Below are positions 24,481 to 35,764 of a stretch of DNA of 64,000 nt, one piece after another. Numbering within the stretch: the stretch's first letter is position 1; the number at the start of each line of letters is the position of its first letter. The stretch is taken from NCBI GenBank assembly GCA_005406025.1, contig BGZK01001314.1, forward strand, positions 108,057 to 172,056. Direction: 5' to 3'. This DNA is from Eumeta japonica. Its lineage: Eukaryota; Arthropoda; Insecta; Lepidoptera; Psychidae. The notes beneath the pieces are model-generated. The model worked only from the letters and a program-made list of their open reading frames with translations, had not been told where the DNA came from and did no database searches. A program made the translations under genes and the position numbers.

Positions 24481-24789
24481 CACAGAAAAGTATAATTATC
24501 TCTTTTCGTTTTCGTATTCTCGACTTTACTGAACAATCAAGGAATACCTATACAATTAACTAATATTCTTCACGGCGCCGGTCGCCGTCTCGTTCGCCTG
24601 CTGAATGGCGCCATTGTGTGCTAACGTTCAATTTTCCGGATCTTGATCATGAAAAGTTCCAATTTCAATACGCGAACTGATCCGCTCGGCGGCATTAGCT
24701 TACGGGAGCTCCTCAAGAAAAGGTCCTTGAGAATTATAACATGCATAATGCGTTGCAATGTATTGATTGTTATATTTATGCATAAGATT

Positions 24790-25298
24790 ATTTTTTTTTG
24801 TTTTCTAAGATCTTCAAATACCTCTCACGCTATGCTGATATCCATCAGCCGTTTCATACAAGCTTCTCGGTTTTGGATACTTAAGATTTAGCCCTTTTTT
24901 AATATGCAGCCAATTTAGACGGAACTAGATTTTCTAAGAGGCCCCTTGCCGACCTTTCCATCAAACTCATTCGCTCTATAAATTTCCTCCATCGTTATAC
25001 TTTCATTCGTCCTTTCTAGATGGCCTAAACACCTCATATCTCAACATACTTTTTCCATTCTAATCTAATCTTCTTTCAAACAACATTATTCTTTAACAAC
25101 ACTATTCTATGTCTATCGTTCAAAAGTTCTCTGTACATACAATGCAAAGATCGCATCTCCACTGTATTCATGATTCTGGACTCCACCATTATGGACTCCC
25201 AAGCGCGCTTGACGTATGACATTTTTGCTAATGAGAACACCAAACAAGGCCCCATTTTCTTTCCCACATTTATTCTCTTGTCAATATGTTTATCATAA
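24790..25298 (-). pseudogene. RTE-A LINE, C-terminal reverse transcriptase fragment (copy A2, first part)
   Basis: On the minus strand from about 25298: DKHIDKRINVGKKMGP (A1: RDIERRVNAGNKVNGA), then AKMSYVKRAWES, ESRIMNTVEMRSLHCM and LLNDRHRIVL, in the order seen in A1. Downstream, the DNA of 24840-25025 matches A1 17590-17760 (gccgacctttcc, attcgctctata, ctttcattcgtcctttc), but with frameshifts and stops. The 3' end is near 24800. The 5' side stops abruptly at 25298, where a different repeat begins; the missing sequence resumes at about 26135. Confidence 0.75.
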
Positions 25299-26134
25299 TT
25301 ACTAATATTATAAATGCGAAAGTCTCTCTGTCTGTCTGTCTCAATCTCAACCACTGTATCAATTTTCATGAAATTCGGCAAGTAGGTAGCTTGGCACCAG
25401 AGGGCGGACATGGCTACTTTTCGTTTGTTTGTCTGTCTGATCGTTTATGTGTTTTTTCATAACTCAACCATAGATAAACTGATTTTGAAGAACTTTAGTG
25501 TAGTAAAGGAGCATTTTATTTTGTAATATTTAAGCTAGTGTCTGTTTATATATCTGTCTGTTTGTCTGTATGTCTACTTGTAACTAGACAATGGATTAAC
25601 CAGTTTTTATGAAATTCAGAAAAGTAATAAAACTCACTTTCACGTAAAATATAGGTTACTGTTTATATTTTGCATGTTTATCTATATAGCTTCTTATAAC
25701 TAAAACATTTAAAAGTCATTAATTATATTTTATTTTGTCGATCAAGCTTATTGTTTGTTGATCAAGCTTATTAGGGGAAGGAGCAGTTTAAAGATTAGCG
25801 ATGAGAATTGAAGGAAAAGAGAAGAGACAAATGTGCTGTAAGTATGAGATAGAATGAAAGAAAAAGTAAGAGAGCGTGCACAATCCAACTGTCACTATAT
25901 AATTAACGATAATCGTTTAATAACAAGATAGTCATATTAAATTAGAACAAACAGCAGGGTTTTACACCGAGTCTTTCATCAGTACTGTATCCTATTATTA
26001 TAATATCATAAATATAAGGAACTTAATTTAAAAACAGAATAGAATTGATATCAATGCTATAAAGATTATTCGATAATGTAAATGAGGAATTCACTATATG
26101 TCCGCACAGGCGAAGCAGCGGACAGAAATTAGTA
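25299..26134 (+). mobile_element. CTGT-array repeat inserted inside RTE-A copy A2
   Basis: It starts with 'actaatattataaatgcgaa' and a ctgtctgtctgtctc run. About four units of about 110-120 bp follow, each with ctgt words, an 'aactcaaccatagataaactg'-like segment and a tttttatgaaattc word. A purine-rich stretch follows (about 25775-25880). It ends near 26100-26134 in a small hairpin (tgtccgc/gcggaca around a ggcgaagc loop) and attagta. The RTE-A sequence on both sides is continuous when this block is removed. The flanks share a near-repeat, ttatcataatt (about 25288) and ttatcgtcatt (about 26134), compatible with a target-site duplication of about 11 bp with two differences. The terminal hairpin recalls Helitrons, but a duplication would argue for a SINE/LINE-type insertion. 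Confidence 0.65.
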
Positions 26135-26230
26135 CTTATCGTCATTTGTAAAGAAAATACTGAAACAAACATTTTCACTTTTTAATTTTCCTCTTACAAA
26201 TTTATTTAATGAAATTTATACATTTTTTGA
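26135..26230 (-). pseudogene. RTE-A LINE copy A2, second part beyond the insertion
   Basis: The plus-strand words cgtcatttgtaaa, gaaactttcac-like and a cttac word align in order with A1 at 18020-18085 (catcatttgtaaac, gaaactctttcacttg, ctttcttac). This is the part that should lie immediately 5' (on the minus strand) of the segment ending at 25298. It is too decayed to translate. Homology fades by about 26200-26230. Confidence 0.5.
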
Positions 26231-26504
26231 ACACCACAAATTAATAATTTTTTTACCACTTCTCATTTTAGGTATTTTTGAAATAGTCTCCAATTTAAAT
26301 TACTATTGAGTCCAAACGTAAACTTCAAAATCTCATTTACATATCGAAGTTAAACACAATCCTCTCAATATTGTTTCAGTTCGCGCCAAAGTAAATAATA
26401 ACAGGAATTCGTCAAGCAAAACGGCGTCAGCTTGTCCCGCGATTGTCTAAATGTAACAAACTCAAATTAAACTTTTAATTACGTTTAGAGGGAGGCATTT
26501 ATTA

Positions 26505-26580
26505 AACAAGCGGAGGCGCTGGTGTCGCTGCTGGCGTGACGGTTCGCGGTCTGCCGCCATCTTGCGACGCCATCTTGAGA
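26505..26580. promoter_or_regulatory. GC-rich patch with two YY1/Pho-type GCCATCTTG sites
   Basis: GCCATCTTG occurs at 26556-26564 and again at 26569-26577, 13 bp apart, same orientation. The first is part of gccgccatctt, the reverse complement of the classic YY1 core aagatggcggc. Known: YY1 and its fly counterpart Pho bind this word at some promoters and at Polycomb response elements. Upstream is a GC-rich stretch with ggtgtcgctgctggcgtgac. Inferred: a functional binding-site pair. There is no adjacent coding exon. Confidence 0.4.
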
Positions 26581-26683
26581 TGTGTAATGTTGTTGATGTG
26601 TATTAATGGATGACGTAAACGTGTTATGAAATTTAATGTTTAATGATACTCCATATATATTTTAGTGTGTATAGTAATTCCAC

Positions 26684-26706
26684 TATGTATGTATGTATGT
26701 ATGTAC
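26684..26706. repeat. (TATG)n microsatellite
   Basis: A tetranucleotide run of about five and a half units. Confidence 0.9.
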
Positions 26707-27094
26707 ATGCATATGAAATTTGAAGGTGTTATAAAACCTTAATATTTGATTCATTGTGTATTTATACACTTTCTGATAAAATAATACAATCTTTTATATT
26801 CGCTTATGAGTTTCATTCATGAAAAATATTTTTTTTATGAAGGCGCACATAAATATTGTTTGAATAGAAACTATTATTCATTCATATTTGAGCTTTAATT
26901 TGATGGTATATTAATGATCTACATTAATAAATATTTCGACAATAGTAAGAATATCTTCACTTTTTAAAAAGATTATACCGCGTCTCTCCTCAACATCGAC
27001 GCATTCTGCATCTCTCTCGTCAGACAAAGGAGTTTTGGAAAAAAAATCGCGAGTGAATGCAAACAAGTATCCGCATACATCAAGTGCCCTCACA

Positions 27095-27350
27095 AATGAA
27101 ACGGCCAAAGGGGCCCATTTCTCAAGACCTCCAGGAGGGACACTCGAAAAATCCCCAAGGTTTTAAGGGGCAAACATCCCCTGACTCTGCCGTTTGTAAT
27201 CTTGCCGATTATTAAAATCATATATCTTAGACGGCGCGCGACGTCGCGGCAAGAATGCACCCTGATTTCTTGAGGGAACGGCCCGTCTTATGACGAAGGC
27301 TGAGGAGGGTGCATTCTCTTGCCGTATTGGCATCCGGCCGGCTTTATGCA
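27095..27350. other. GC-enriched island containing a long imperfect hairpin
   Basis: Within about 250 bp of raised GC lies a pair cggcaag-a-atgcaccct (27247-27263) and agggtgcat-tct-cttgccg (27306-27324). These are reverse complements apart from a 1 versus 3 base bulge, giving 16 paired bases around a 42-base apical region that can itself pair (cgtc/gacg). The overall length, about 78 nt, is in the range of animal microRNA precursors. I do not recognise either arm as a known microRNA. Upstream is a set of palindromic cc/gg words (ccaaaggggcc, ccccaaggttttaagggg). Confidence 0.35.
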
Positions 27351-27757
27351 GTCGAAAACATCAAGTATTGAGAAATGTGTATAAAATATTGAAAAAATAG
27401 GAATTCTCTGTTTAAAATTGACTAGTATCAATAGTAACTACATATGTTAAGTATTTCAGTAAAACATCATAATGTGTTTATTATTACAATGACCCTGAGA
27501 TTGAATATGCTACAGAGAATCGCACATAGAAGGTTCATTTTAAGTATATTTTTATTACAAATGTGAATCTAAAAATTCATATACATAGGACTTCCGATTT
27601 TAAGCAATATTACGATAGTGGTGAAGCTATTTTTATTATACAATAAATAAGACAATAAAACGTGAATGTAATATTGAAATCAAGTAAAGCAATCAATCTT
27701 TGAAAACTTTATAATTGTAAAGTATATAATATTATTATACAACTATATGTTGTAATA

Positions 27758-27762
<5 letters not shown>

Positions 27763-27854
<92 letters not shown>
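27763..27854. repeat. (AT)n microsatellite of about 38 repeats followed by a T-run
   Basis: Alternating A-T from 27763 to 27838, then uninterrupted T to 27854. It is the longest simple repeat in the window. Confidence 0.95.
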
Positions 27855-28316
27855 GCATGTACATAAACATACATATATTTATTGCGTTTGTTTCCTCACG
27901 GCATAACTATATCTCACATGGGACAGCCAGAAGCGATACACTCGTGGACACATACATTTCGCATTTAGTTGAACAAAATGTAACAAGTTACTTCTCCATC
28001 GCTGTTTATAGATTCATAGGCAACGAAAGTAGTTTCACTACCCTTGAAGTGTTTGTTTGCTCATGTTTTAGTATTAAATCAGCAAATGTATTGAGTCTCG
28101 GAAAAGCTCACTCATAGGCGTCTTTTCAGATCATGAAACTAGATCGTTCTTACGGCTAATGATAACCGACATTTTTACTATTAGCACTTTTTCTCTAAAA
28201 TATCTTAAGTACTTGAAGATATATTTTGATACTTTTTCATAAATTTGTTCTTTTTGTGTATTTGGATATCTGTGTATAGAAAATTTACTTATCTAAAATT
28301 CGAACGACTTACAAAG

Positions 28317-28415
28317 GGTCATCCATAAATTACGTCACACGTTCGGGGGCGGTCCACGAAATGTGCCAATGCGCGACAAGGAGCTGGTCAAAAGCTTTGT
28401 GACGTCAAATTCGAA
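28317..28415. mobile_element. Truncated end of a 'GGTCATCCATAAATTACGTC' repeat
   Basis: It begins agggtcatccataaattacg, followed by tcacacgttcgggggcggtc; a tttgtgacgtcaaattcg word closes it near 28397-28415. From memory, the opening matches the terminal part of a MITE-like repeat spread through many arthropod genomes (start ggtcatccataaattacgtc, G-rich middle, gtgacgtca near the other end). Only one end is clear, so the copy is probably truncated. No second copy is present to check against. Confidence 0.45.
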
Positions 28416-29879
28416 ATACGAAAACGAGTTCTTTCGTTTCATATGGAATATACGCAAAACGATTTCACTTTCACAGGCCAATTCAAGAATTGCTCATCAA
28501 TGCATAACCCCATCCCGGATAACGTCACGTAAAACACGCAGCGTCGTCTCGCAATATTATTGTACCTCCAGTCGTTCGCTTTTTGTCGTTGCCCACCATC
28601 CATCCACTTCTGTTCGGATCCTTGGCCACGTTATTTATATTTTGTCGTTTCAGAAAGGTAGCACCTTATTTTCAAATAAACTCATTTATATATTCGTCGC
28701 TTTTAGGAATAATTTTAATTCTTTGCTCAGTTTATCGACAACGCTTTCTTTTAATGCTTGCATGACTACTCAGTGGTATAGGTTTTAGGTTCAATGTTTT
28801 ATTTTTAAAATCATTAATTGTCAACAATACGCTCGCCATCTCCGAATTTTTAAGACCGGAAATCGAAAATTTTAAATTTAGAACATTAAAGTCAAAAAAG
28901 TTCTACATATAGTGTAGAAACTTAAGTAAGTATGACGATTGAAGATCATATATATTTCGATTGCCGCTATTTATCTTTTGACGAATCACATACTCAAAAA
29001 CTGGATAAAGATTTATTATAGTAAATGACATATATAATAATCAGTCAAGCAGAACTTAAAATATATAAATCTAATGTACATAAACGAAAATGAACCACGG
29101 GAAAATTTAAAAATCAATTTACTTAGACAATCGAAGCACGAAGATATCCAGGCTGCAAGAACGTGACGTATTGTTATTATTCCTAAATTTAAATAGTTGA
29201 AAAAAATACAATTTTATATTCTTTTCGTTACGAACTACATAAAAACAAAACTCAATTTAAGCTAATGACCTTTCCTTAAAGCAGGGAGACGAATTTAATC
29301 AATCCTTAGAAACGCAAATGTCGCTCGAATGATATTTTGGTGTCGTTCATCAAGAGCTTCGGAAGCGGCGAGCTGCGGCTGCCGTAATAAATGATGCCCA
29401 CTTCGATGTAGCTCGAAAACAATTAAAGCTAAACGGGAAGGAGCATTCTTTCAGCAGTTTTAGCTTGTACAATCGTCTTTTCTGTATGAATGATTAACGA
29501 AATTGTAAAGACGTGTATATTTAAAGAATATACGGCTGTTATATTTAAAGAAATACGCCGAGGTTCCGAAAAATCAGGAGAATGTAATAATCCATGAATA
29601 CAACAGCTACTGATGCGTTAAACCGTTAATTATTTTACACAAAGTAATGAAGTAACACCTATAATCTCCCGGATTACTTAATGCGATGTATAAAATTAAG
29701 ATTGTTTCAAGTTTTATAAATAATAACGCTTTTTCTTTATATTCTCCTTGATTAATTCGATCACCTGTAATAAACGATAGGAAACAAAAGGGAATTTCGT
29801 ATACCGTTCCGACGTGAAATTCATACGTAGCAAACATCGAGGGGCGGAAGTCTACGTAAAAAAGTGCATAGGGTGTAGA
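28416..29879. other. Unassigned noncoding stretch
   Basis: The longest plus-strand open frame of the window (28363-28788, 141 codons) starts in the repeat above and continues here. Its translation is Ser/Ile/Phe-rich, without domain, signal peptide or database-like motif that I recognise, and its codons track local composition. I treat it as chance. The rest is AT-rich with small open frames. Confidence 0.45.
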
Positions 29880-29962
29880 TAATTTGTTACAGCGGGGCGA
29901 CCGGGACGATGGGCACGCCCTCTACATGCGGCGGTAGGGATTAGTGCTGCGGGAGAGGGTGT
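29880..29962. other. Short GC-enriched patch
   Basis: Words such as agcggggcgaccgggacgatgg and atgcggcggtaggg stand out in AT-rich DNA over about 80 bp. It contains no open frame or repeat. Confidence 0.3.
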
Positions 29963-30256
29963 TTTTCCGTTGTTTTAACTACATCGATGGTTTCAATACA
30001 TTAGAAGTATGTATAAAATTTATTTCTAGAAGTGGTAGAAAATGTATTGTATTTCATATTACATTTTAGACTTTTTAATGTTTCTCTTGAATTAATTGGA
30101 CAGTTTCTGAGTTAGAAGTGCCTTTTCGGTTAGACTTTATATTTAGAACTCTCGACTGTCTTGAAGTTTTAGTTACATATGTCTCAAGTTGTATATATAA
30201 GATTTGCAATTTAAAATAAAAAATAACTAAATTTTTAAATTTTGTAAAATACTTAA

Positions 30257-30259
<3 letters not shown>

Positions 30260-30299
<40 letters not shown>
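30260..30299. repeat. (AT)n microsatellite, about 20 repeats
   Basis: Uninterrupted alternation of A and T. Confidence 0.95.
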
Positions 30300-30303
<4 letters not shown>

Positions 30304-30579
30304 TTAGCGTACTGTGAAATCGATTGTATACTAAATCGGTTTAAGTCATATGGGAAGGTACTAGTAGGTGAATACGTTACAAAATTATTAAAGTCAAATG
30401 TTAAGATCGTTCAATAAATTGTTCGAGGATACTGCGAGGAGACTGCATACTGCGCCAGCAATGTAAGACACACTTGTTAAAATCTTCGACAACTACGTAG
30501 TAATTTAAGACGGAAGTGAGACGGGGGACAGGAACTGCAAACGGAACTGCGCAGCGCACTCGACGGTTTGTTTTAATGC

Positions 30580-30665
30580 AATTGTCATGCAAATTTCTGA
30601 ATTAATTGCTAACGTTTAGAGGCGCCGCGCCGGGGGCGGTGCTGGACCCGGCGTGTCTGTTAGTC
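30580..30665. promoter_or_regulatory. POU octamer plus homeodomain word next to a GC-rich patch
   Basis: ATGCAAAT (30587-30594) is followed within 10 bp by attaattgc (30601-30609), then a GC-rich patch (ggcgccgcgccgggggcggt, about 30622-30660). POU and homeodomain factors bind such words. ATGCAAAT also occurs elsewhere in the window at about background frequency, so only the combination makes it notable. Confidence 0.25.
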
Positions 30666-30784
30666 GAGTTTAGACGTACAGATTTAATATATATCTCATA
30701 TCTCGTTTAGAGAGTATGAAGTTTTCATATTTTATTTACCTATAAGTTTCAAAATGTTTACGATTTTTGATAGATTTGATGATA

Positions 30785-30960
30785 GATTGCTTACAGTCAG
30801 GTTACGAATGTGTCTCTTTCCCCTCAAGACGAGGTGGTGTGCGCCGAAGTCCACCACGCGGATCCATTGCCCATCAATGGGTTAACTTATAGGGGTGAGG
30901 AGTTCTAAGGTATAGGCTCAACTACTGCATGTGTGTGAGAAGGGGTTACGTTTAAATATT
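30785..30960 (+). mobile_element. Possible fragment of a lepidopteran interspersed repeat
   Basis: The words agtcaggttacgaatgtgtc, tttcccctcaa and cgccgaagtccaccacg recall, with several differences, a common moth/butterfly repeat carrying 'caggtttcctcacgatgttt' and 'gaagtccaccacgctgg'. No second copy is present. This is a weak, memory-based call. Confidence 0.25.
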
Positions 30961-31789
30961 TTGGAATCCTTCGAAATTTTAAAACATAAAGATAATAATA
31001 ATATGCTCAACGACCAAATTGACGTTTATAAATCGCCATTATTGGACGCTTGCCTGTAACTGTTTGGGCAATGTTGATGATGGTTAGTCTGTGACATTTG
31101 ACAAGTATGTCTATCGGTGGTGGTCTGTGGCTGCCTTAAAATGTTTTCGTCGCTCTTTGACCACTGCATGACAGCGGCCTGCCTAACGAGGTTGTGTTGG
31201 TTGTTTTAACGCTCCTTGCACCCTGGTGGATGTGACTGTCGGCAATTTCCTGAGGATGTGCCTTGTTGGCATGAAACGTACGTAGAATTAACAATTAAAC
31301 AGTTAGCGAAATTAGATGATTATAAAAATAAATAACACTTGCTTAGGTGTTCGATATCTGTCAATCCTCTGGAATCAATATTCAATCATTTGGATAGAGA
31401 TTCGTAGTGGAGAGGCAAATTCGAGGGTCAGCGGTGGGTTGCATGCTGCATGTTAATGCATGTTGCAGGCAAGCGTTAACTACTGACCTCAAGCTGGCCG
31501 GGAATAACTGCTTCAAAGGCACACCTTTCAAAGCGCGTAAACATTCGAGATAGATGCCAGTAATTCAGAGGGGGAGCGGTAACTCGTTCAACTTTTATTA
31601 TTATCGTATGGTGCATATTCTTGATAATCCTTATAGACCTGTTATCATTCCGCTTCATCAACATTCGGTTCATGGTTAATTGGCGAAAAAAAACATTCTT
31701 ATGATCTAAAAGTCCATTAGCGCGAAACGAAACGAAAACTATCCAGATTTTGTCCAGACACTCACAATAAGGCGACAACAAGCTACGGA
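30961..31789. other. Unassigned noncoding stretch
   Basis: Less AT-rich than average around 31040-31270, with g/t-rich words (gtctgtggctgcc, ggttgtgttggttg), but without coding continuity. A 101-codon minus open frame (31476-31781) has no recognised motif. Confidence 0.4.
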
Positions 31790-31935
31790 CACTTATTTAC
31801 ACAGGTGTCGCATAAGATGCAATACCAGCCTAGTGGACGCGCTGACTTGCGAAGCGAGAGAGGCGACCTCTAATGCGCCAACGCCGCTGAGTGTCTTTCG
31901 TACTCATGCGCAAATTAAATTATCTAATATCGCTC
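31790..31935. other. GC-enriched island
   Basis: About 130 bp rich in CpG (gtggacgcgctgacttgcg, gaggcgacctctaatgcgcc, caacgccgctgagtg), ending in AT-rich aaattaaattatctaatatc. No coding or repeat signal. Confidence 0.3.
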
Positions 31936-33735
31936 GCATTAACGGCGAAAAGATTTAAGAAATCAAAGGTACATATAAAAGTTCACTTAACTAATGCTGT
32001 GTCATGAAATTTTCAATAAAAGTGGACCTGTGTAGATACTGTAGTTAAAGCAATCTTTACAATCGGAACTTGCACGGTTTGTACGAGTGTTACCCGACCG
32101 GAAATCGAATATCGACCCCTCAAGCACTCCGTACTCTAGGGGTGTATAAATATAATTTGACCGTCTGTCTTTAACGACAAAACTGATTCTTGTGCATTAT
32201 GTTTTTTATCTATTATGTGGTTATATAAACGAAATGAATGGATTTCAAATATTTTGAAGTGTAAGCTTCTTTAGCACCGTTCTGATTCCAAACACGAGGA
32301 AACGAAAAAGCGACAGTAAAAAGAGACAAACATGTACATCTAAAGGATTTGAGAATGAGATAATAGATAAGATTGTAATAAATATACGCTATAATCATCC
32401 CACTCCTGACATCGAATTCGTCCCATTCTCTCGCAATTTAATTTTCTAGGTTTCACTTATAGCGTGCATAAACCGCACACACGTTAGTATGATTGTCTAT
32501 GCAGGTCAGTTTTATGAAACGTCAATGATTCTATTATAAAATTATAATATTATTAATAAGCATTCCAGATATATACTTTTATATATAATCATTTCTATTT
32601 CACATAATTATATGTATTTGAACGCCATTTGTATTATGAAAAAATATTCATTTTTAACAAGAAAATTATTTTCAAAAGCATGTATCTGGAAACATGAAAT
32701 TAATTTATTATATCCCAAAAAATAGTATATCTATCACTTATAATTAATTTACTTAATCATGAATTTTAATCACTTGTGCGTCACACAAATTTTCCCAAAG
32801 TCTAAATGGTGCTTTTTCCTGGTTCAAATTCCATTAGCAGACGTCCGAAGTTGGTCCTCGAAAAGCGCGCTTGACCATTTTTTCGCCGGCCCCAGGTGAG
32901 ACCCTCACAGAACTCGCCACTTGATTAAGAACAGTACATTAATCAAGCCATGAAGGGAAAACGGAATTAAAAACGCAATGCATATTGAAGTTTTTTTTTT
33001 CAGGCCTTCATAGCGTTTCAGCGATTGGATCCCATTAAAGAAATACGCTTAATTAGCGTAGCATTAATAGACTTTAATTTTTTGAAAAGGAAATGTCCTG
33101 TAATAAGTGTCAGCACTTCACTGTTGAAACGCTCTTGTTTTGAATATAACAGGATTCTGGATATGATTTGAAGTAACGTATTTGTAAATTAATTATCCTA
33201 GTTCATTCCTCGAATGTGGTGTCCAGGCTTCGCGATTCCTTATCCCGTCGAGCTGATAACCAAACGGACAAAAAAGTAGTAATTTAACACTAGTGACTAC
33301 GATACTAGTGCAATTTATTTTTATTAGTAATAAATCAATAATTTACTAGCATGCCGAAATATCTAATATTTAAACTGAAACAGAGTTTGCTTTATAAATC
33401 GATTTATGGAATTAATTGATTAAATTAGTTTCAAGAGTCCGAGCGTAAACTACAATTAAATTAATAATGGATTTAATATGCTTTAAGCAATTTTGCCCTC
33501 TAAAAAAATACGACTACTATTAATATTAAAAACTTATGTACTTGTGTGGTGTATTTTGGTGCTTTCAGAACAGAAAATTAACAGAAAATGGAATAGATAA
33601 GAAAGTCAAGCTCGAATGCTTACGATTTGTAAGAAATACTGATTTTTAAATGCATCACTAAACAGACGTAGTAGTGATTACTAGGTAGTTTACTGCACTA
33701 GTTATACGAACGATCACATTCTCAAGTCATGATTC
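31936..33735. other. AT-rich noncoding stretch, nothing recognised
   Basis: A small hairpin (cttgatta/taatcaag) lies at about 32920-32946. No gene or repeat copy was identified. Confidence 0.45.
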
Positions 33736-34040
33736 GACGGGTTTGTCGCGCGCGTGGTCCCGCGGGCGCGGGCGCGCGGACCTCCCGCGGAGGCCAATTG
33801 ACCATTTGATTTGGGGTCAGCAGTTATTGGTCCACCCCGCACGAAGAAAGCCGTGCGAACTTCCGGCGGACAAATTGTAATTGTGGACGTCGCTCCGGAA
33901 TGCTAACGGCGCAATTAGTGCCGCCTCTGCGGCGACTTATGGATTTATTTCGTGTGATTAGCTGTTGACCCAATCGCACGAGATAAATTCTCCTAAATAA
34001 ATGTATGAGGTGAGCGGGACCGGCCTTAGCCTGTGCGTTC
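33736..34040. promoter_or_regulatory. GC-enriched island with a homeodomain CAATTAG site
   Basis: About 300 bp, starting with a very GC-rich palindromic tract (gtcccgcgggcgcgggcgcg, about 33756-33780) and continuing with gtccaccccgcacg, cggcgcaattagtgccgcc (CAATTAG at 33912-33918 between gcggc/gccgc words) and gattagctgttgaccc. The 72-codon minus open frame over it (33824-34042) is Arg-rich and unassigned. The mix of GC-rich spacer and homeodomain words is typical of conserved noncoding regulatory DNA, which is an inference. Confidence 0.35.
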
Positions 34041-34959
34041 AATGGTTGAATTGGACACTGTGGTTATTAGTAAATTTCAAATAATCACTTCTAACTAAAT
34101 TAGCGCCTAACTTTTATTAAATATAACATACTTTGAATTATAAATATACATTTCGATTGTAATCCTTTTTGGAGGCAGATTTAATAAAATCACATATTCG
34201 TACAACGGCACCGAAGATGGCTAGCGCAAACCCGTCCGCAGACCATACTACACAACATCGACAGTACCGCTGCTATACTGATAGGTGCCCGTTGTAGCAG
34301 TGGACGTACAACAGTGTGCCCGGTTTAGTACCATAAAATAATATAAATACTGTAATATAAAGGATGACCTAATTTGTTGCAACCGATTTTACTATAATTA
34401 AGTATTCTAAGAAGAGGCCACATCGCTGGTCCAAAGGGCGTTAGGTATTTCTCATATCGTTGAAGAGTCTGCAGTAATCTTTTTCCGATTGGCAAGTAAA
34501 CAATTCTTAGTAACGCAATCCATGAGTTTAAATTGACGTTTCTTATGCCACAAATGGGCATCTTAATAACTCAGAATAATATATGATACTAGCCAAATGG
34601 TAGAGTGGTTGCTCTAAATAGCGATAACTCACGTTACAAAAAAATTCTTTTAATTCCATTATCGAGAAGATATACACTTCTATTAGAGTGATATTATACA
34701 AAGTGCCGGAAGTGACTCCAGCGCAAATTCCTCTAAACACCCGTAAACTATGCAAAAGCTCAAATCACCAAAACTAAATCTAGTACCTAGGTAATGTTAT
34801 ATTAACTTAAAATTGAAAAATATGGAACACGAATTTTGAGTACCAATAAAAATACGAACTTTATGACACTTGCATCCGTGTAGTCCGATTTTTCCAATCG
34901 CAAGGCATTGACAAGTATTGAATATCTCGTATTAAATCGTGAAATCCCAAAACTCTGCC
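34041..34959. other. Unassigned noncoding stretch
   Basis: A weak hairpin (ccgctgctat / tgtagcagtgg) lies at about 34267-34306. Open frames of 70-78 codons on the minus strand overlap one another and carry no motif. Confidence 0.4.
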
Positions 34960-35130
34960 ACGCGCTAGCGGCCGTATCCCGTAACACGTCTCCGCCGTCG
35001 CCGCCAGGTGCGGCCGGCGACATATTGCTGTTTATTATCCCTTATATTTCAGGCCCAGGGGAAAAAAATGTAACCTGAAAAAACGAAGCCCTATTTGCAT
35101 TCGTCTATGGGCCGAGGGCCGCTCCATGTG
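34960..35130. other. GC-enriched island
   Basis: Rich in gccg/cggc words (ctccgccgtcgccgccaggt, gcggccggcgac), then an AT-rich spacer and a second smaller patch (ctatgggccgagggccgctc). The octamer ATTTGCAT is at 35093-35100. No repeat or coding signal. Confidence 0.35.
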
Positions 35131-35764
35131 TATTTATTTGTACTCACTCGTGTTAGAATCCTCGCATATCAGCGTAACAATCGACAGATTATTAAATATT
35201 CTATTTATTAAGAGTATTGCGTATTTCTTCACACAAATGATGCACAACAAATCGGTTAAATATATCAAATATTTCAAATTGTATACTGCAGTTCAGTTCC
35301 TAAGGGTTACAAATGTTTCGAGTGGACTTGGCTGTCATTATGAAATAACCTTCATATCGTCCGAATAGAAAGTTATATAAGAATTTCGCAAATTATGAAG
35401 AAATTAAAATTTTTTAAAATCAAAAGAAATAGTACCATAAATCAAAATTATGATAATCTACAGAATTGTTAATTTTAAATGAGATTGTTAAATATTTATT
35501 CAACCTAAGCGCAGTCTAGCAGACTTCATTCACGTTGCTTTTAACTTTGAAAAGCTGTCGGAAATTTTTAGAAATCTTTATTTTTTATAAACTGTTTAAA
35601 TTTTAATACTTTCCATATTTTGTATTAGTTACGTAAATCTGTTGAAATTTCAGTTTTGAACTCGGAAGTACATCTTACTCTTTCTTATTTTCACAAAAAA
35701 CATTCTTCCAAATCGCACACCAAATTGGTGGCATATCAAAAAAGCCAAATTCTTAGCACCTGAA

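Noticed and set aside
24181..24495. 104-codon open frame over the CpG-rich island
   Set aside because: Arg/Ser/Ala-rich product expected from CpG-rich DNA in any frame. No motif and no second exon.
25076..25411. 111-codon minus open frame taken as one protein
   Set aside because: Its first third lies in the inserted CTGT-array repeat and the rest in RTE-A; the fusion is accidental.
26080..26134. Helitron 3' end (hairpin plus CTRR-like word)
   Set aside because: A small gcgaagc hairpin is present, but the final word is ttagta rather than CTRR, the 5' end is not TC, and the flanks suggest a target duplication. Kept only as an alternative.
28363..28788. 141-codon plus-strand open frame, longest on that strand
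   Set aside because: It begins inside a repeat end, has no recognisable domain, and its amino-acid content follows base composition. No splice or initiation support.
30587..30594. POU octamer ATGCAAAT as an enriched signal
   Set aside because: It recurs at 37680, 44829 and in inverted form at 35093, about the number expected in 64 kb of AT-rich DNA. Only its local company is of interest.
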